Shown here piece after piece: positions 6,197 through 7,196 of a DNA stretch of 7,196 nt. The DNA lies in the NCBI GenBank assembly GCA_041666685.1, contig JBAYGJ010000046.1, positions 1-7,196 on the forward strand, given 5' to 3'. Made by a program: the position numbers and the translations under genes. The stretch is from JBAYGJ01 sp041666685. Lineage in GTDB: Bacteria > Patescibacteriota > Patescibacteriia > UBA10025 > JAHIVO01. Numbering within the stretch: the first letter of the stretch is position 1; each line of letters starts with the position of its first letter. The notes beneath the pieces were generated by a model. It worked only from the letters and a program-made list of their open reading frames with translations. It was not told where the DNA came from and made no database searches.

Positions 6197-6685
6197 TTAC
6201 TCTTCCTTTACTTTGACAACGGTAACCTTACTGACCTTAGTGGCTTTCGGCAGGATGATTGTGAGAACGCCATTCTTCATTGATGCCTTGATCCGATCAA
6301 CCTTCACTTCGCATGGCAGGATTATGGAACGGGAAAAACCGCCCCAATAGCACTCACGATAATAATAATTTTCGTCAGTCACCTCATGGTCTTTGTCGCG
6401 TTTCCCGCGCACTGTAACCATGTCATTATTGATGCTGATATCAATATCTTCTGGACGCACGCCGGCAATCGTGGACTTGATGACGATATCTTCATTGGTT
6501 TGATACACGTCCACAGCGAGTTGCCCGGAATAATCATCGCCATCCAGCCAGTCAGCCTGGACCTCGGTTTTCTTGGGGTCCGGCAACGGTGTTTTGGTCA
6601 CTCTGTCAGAGGCGCCCTTAAAAAAGTTATATTCGAGGCTGCCGGTTTGGGTGCCAATTTTTTTGGGGTCTGATGGGGCTGGCAT
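6197..6685 (-). CDS. small heat shock protein, Hsp20 / alpha-crystallin family
   Basis: Small heat shock proteins bind unfolding proteins without ATP and hold them for refolding by DnaK/ClpB; they act in the cytoplasm as large oligomers. This one has 162 aa, a normal length. The N-terminal 55 residues are variable and polar. The alpha-crystallin domain spans about 56-148, with LAVDVYQTNEDIVIKSTIAGV (56-76, shown here in part), PEDIDISI, VTVRGKR (90-96) and the signature GVLTIILPK (139-147). The C-terminal tail contains VTV (154-156), a candidate for the I/V-x-I/V anchoring motif. A good promoter lies 30 bp upstream, but the leader has no Shine-Dalgarno site. No CIRCE operator (TTAGCACTC-N9-GAGTGCTAA) is present, so HrcA control is not supported. 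It heads a likely four-gene operon. Confidence 0.95.
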   Translation of the reverse strand: MPAPSDPKKIGTQTGSLEYNFFKGASDRVTKTPLPDPKKTEVQADWLDGDDYSGQLAVDVYQTNEDIVIKSTIAGVRPEDIDISINNDMVTVRGKRDKDHEVTDENYYYRECYWGGFSRSIILPCEVKVDRIKASMKNGVLTIILPKATKVSKVTVVKVKEE

Positions 6686-6715
6686 GGCTAAAAAAATTAC
6701 TATTTTAATACCTAT

Positions 6716-6744
6716 AGTATAGTATACAAAAACCGCTTTGACAA
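6716..6744 (-). promoter_or_regulatory. sigma-70 promoter of the hsp20 operon
   Basis: On the minus strand TTGTCA (complement of 6739-6744, 5/6) is followed, after 17 nt, by TATACT (complement of 6716-6721, 5/6). The transcript would start near 6709, leaving about 24 nt to the hsp20 ATG. It has the housekeeping pattern; no heat-shock sigma or CIRCE site is seen. Confidence 0.75.
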
Positions 6745-6809
6745 TTATACTACTAGGGTCGGCCGCCTCTTGACCATCTCGGGAAAAAACCGTACTATTT
6801 TCAAATCAC

Positions 6810-6879
6810 GGCCCTATGTCTTCCCGCCATTTGGCGGGATCGCGCTTCACAGCGGGAAATGGTTAGGACATTGGCTTTT
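6810..6879 (+). pseudogene. broken 5' half of tRNA-Glu, split by a 36-bp repeat
   Basis: Positions 6810-6821 match bases 1-13 of the intact tRNA-Glu (6961-6973) with one C deleted. Positions 6858-6879 match the next 22 bases (6974-6995) perfectly. Between them, in what would be the D-loop, lies a 36-bp hairpin repeat, and a second copy begins right after, at the middle of the anticodon. The 3' half is absent here. It cannot give a normal tRNA. It shows that the tRNA gene was copied and then interrupted. Confidence 0.75.
6822..6857. repeat. 36-bp double-hairpin repeat, copy 1
   Basis: It begins TCCCGCC-ATTT-GGCGGGA (7-bp stem, 4-nt loop), followed by a second smaller hairpin CGCT-TCAC-AGCG. 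It matches copy 2 at 29 of 36 positions. It sits in the D-loop of the tRNA-Glu remnant and resembles a REP/BIME-type intergenic palindrome. Both copies are followed by AATGGT. Confidence 0.8.
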
Positions 6880-6915
6880 TCCCGCCATTCGGCGGGACCG
6901 CGCCGTACGGCGAGA
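6880..6915. repeat. 36-bp double-hairpin repeat, copy 2
   Basis: TCCCGCC-ATTC-GGCGGGA is followed by the palindrome CGCCGTACGGCG. Relative to copy 1, one base pair of the second stem changes from T-A to C-G, a compensating change that argues that the fold is kept. It begins right after the last tRNA-like base of the remnant. Confidence 0.8.
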
Positions 6916-6960
6916 AATGGTAAGTTTCAAAACGTTCTTACTACACCAAACTACTTCTAT

Positions 6961-7032
6961 GGCCCTATCGTCTAATGGTTAGGACATTGGCTTTTCAAGC
7001 CAACAATCGGGGTTCGATTCCCCGTGGGGCTA
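6961..7032 (+). tRNA. tRNA-Glu (anticodon TTC)
   Basis: This is a complete 72-nt cloverleaf. The acceptor stem pairs 6961-6967 with 7025-7031 (including two G-U pairs), with discriminator A at 7032. The D-arm is GTC/GAC. The anticodon stem is TTGGC/GCCAA with loop TTTTCAA (anticodon TTC at 6994-6996). The T-arm is CGGGG-TTCGATT-CCCCG (7008-7024). CCA is not encoded (ATT follows) and must be added after transcription. It decodes GAA and GAG. No clear promoter or terminator is seen next to it. Confidence 0.96.
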
Positions 7033-7069
7033 ATTTACAGTTGTAAGACAATTGGAAATTTGCCCTGAA

Positions 7070-7163
7070 GATTCCCCGGTACGGAATCGAAGCCGACCTG
7101 AGCGCGCCGGAGGCGATGAAGCGAGGGCGGCAGGCTCCGGAGGAGTTCCGCGAGAAGCGGAAC
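7070..7163. other. GC-rich segment with hairpins after tRNA-Glu
   Basis: It is markedly richer in G and C than the flank at 7033-7069. It holds a 6-bp hairpin (7070-7075 with 7083-7088) and a 7-bp hairpin (7145-7151 with 7157-7163, loop GAGAA), plus a CCGGAG/CTCCGG pairing. A frame without stops runs through it to the edge, with an ATG at 7116, but there is no ribosome binding site and it would be built from the hairpins and tRNA sequence, so I do not call a gene. Its nature is unknown. Confidence 0.45.
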
Positions 7164-7173
7164 GGGGGAGGAG

Positions 7174-7190
7174 GATTCCCCGTGGGGCTA
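7174..7190 (+). repeat. second copy of the tRNA-Glu 3' end
   Basis: GATTCCCCGTGGGGCTA repeats bases 7016-7032 of the tRNA exactly and is followed by CCA. The preceding CGGGG (7163-7167) can pair with CCCCG (7178-7182), keeping a T-stem but with a 10-nt loop that lacks TTC. It is therefore a tRNA 3' remnant rather than a working gene. Confidence 0.75.
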
Positions 7191-7196
7191 CCACTA

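Noticed and set aside
6738..6751. Plus-strand TTGACA with TATACT beside the hsp20 promoter
   Set aside because: The two boxes are only 2 bp apart; no -10 lies 16-18 bp downstream of TTGACA.
6822..6915. Two 36-bp repeats with a 22-bp spacer, like a minimal CRISPR array
   Set aside because: Only two copies, with 7 mismatches, strongly palindromic twice over, and the spacer equals the neighbouring tRNA-Glu. It fits an inserted hairpin repeat better.
7116..7196. Open frame from ATG 7116 to the edge, ending in a Gly-rich stretch
   Set aside because: No ribosome site, and its codons are made of hairpins and the tRNA 3' copy; such frames are common artefacts over tRNA sequences.

Overview
The window looks like a chromosomal piece of a Candidate Phyla Radiation (Patescibacteria/Parcubacteria-type) bacterium. 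This is inferred from three things: a large Nif3-like protein of about 325 aa coupled to ruvB, a VanW-family envelope protein with a Thr/Asn-repeat tail, and short, tightly packed genes. The standard genetic code fits every gene. The exact lineage cannot be fixed from this sequence.

Layout, left to right. Positions 1-1820 (minus strand) hold a two-gene unit: a Nif3/DUF34-family metalloprotein followed by ruvB, whose 3' end runs off the left edge. Positions 1885-3506 (plus strand) hold a self-contained cassette lying between minus-strand genes. It has a near-consensus sigma-70 promoter, a long rod-like structured RNA of about 180 nt with 6S-RNA-like architecture, and two tiny single-pass membrane proteins. 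These are followed by a four-pass membrane protein with a disordered tail and a strong intrinsic terminator. Its ribosome binding sites are much stronger than those of its neighbours, and I do not recognise any of the three proteins. Positions 3516-6744 (minus strand) look like one operon read from a good promoter upstream of a small heat-shock protein: hsp20, a 76-aa DUF3006-like protein, a three-pass membrane protein, then the VanW-family protein.

Positions 6810-7196 are a tRNA-Glu locus with debris on both sides. An intact tRNA-Glu(TTC) is preceded by a damaged copy of its own 5' half, broken by one 36-bp double-hairpin repeat in the D-loop and ended by a second in the anticodon loop. It is followed, 141 bp later, by a second copy of its 3' end carrying CCA.

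The operons suggest DNA repair (RuvB), protein quality control (Hsp20) and envelope biology (VanW and the membrane proteins). The most unusual parts are the RNA-plus-small-membrane-protein cassette and the shredded tRNA-Glu copy with its hairpin repeats.
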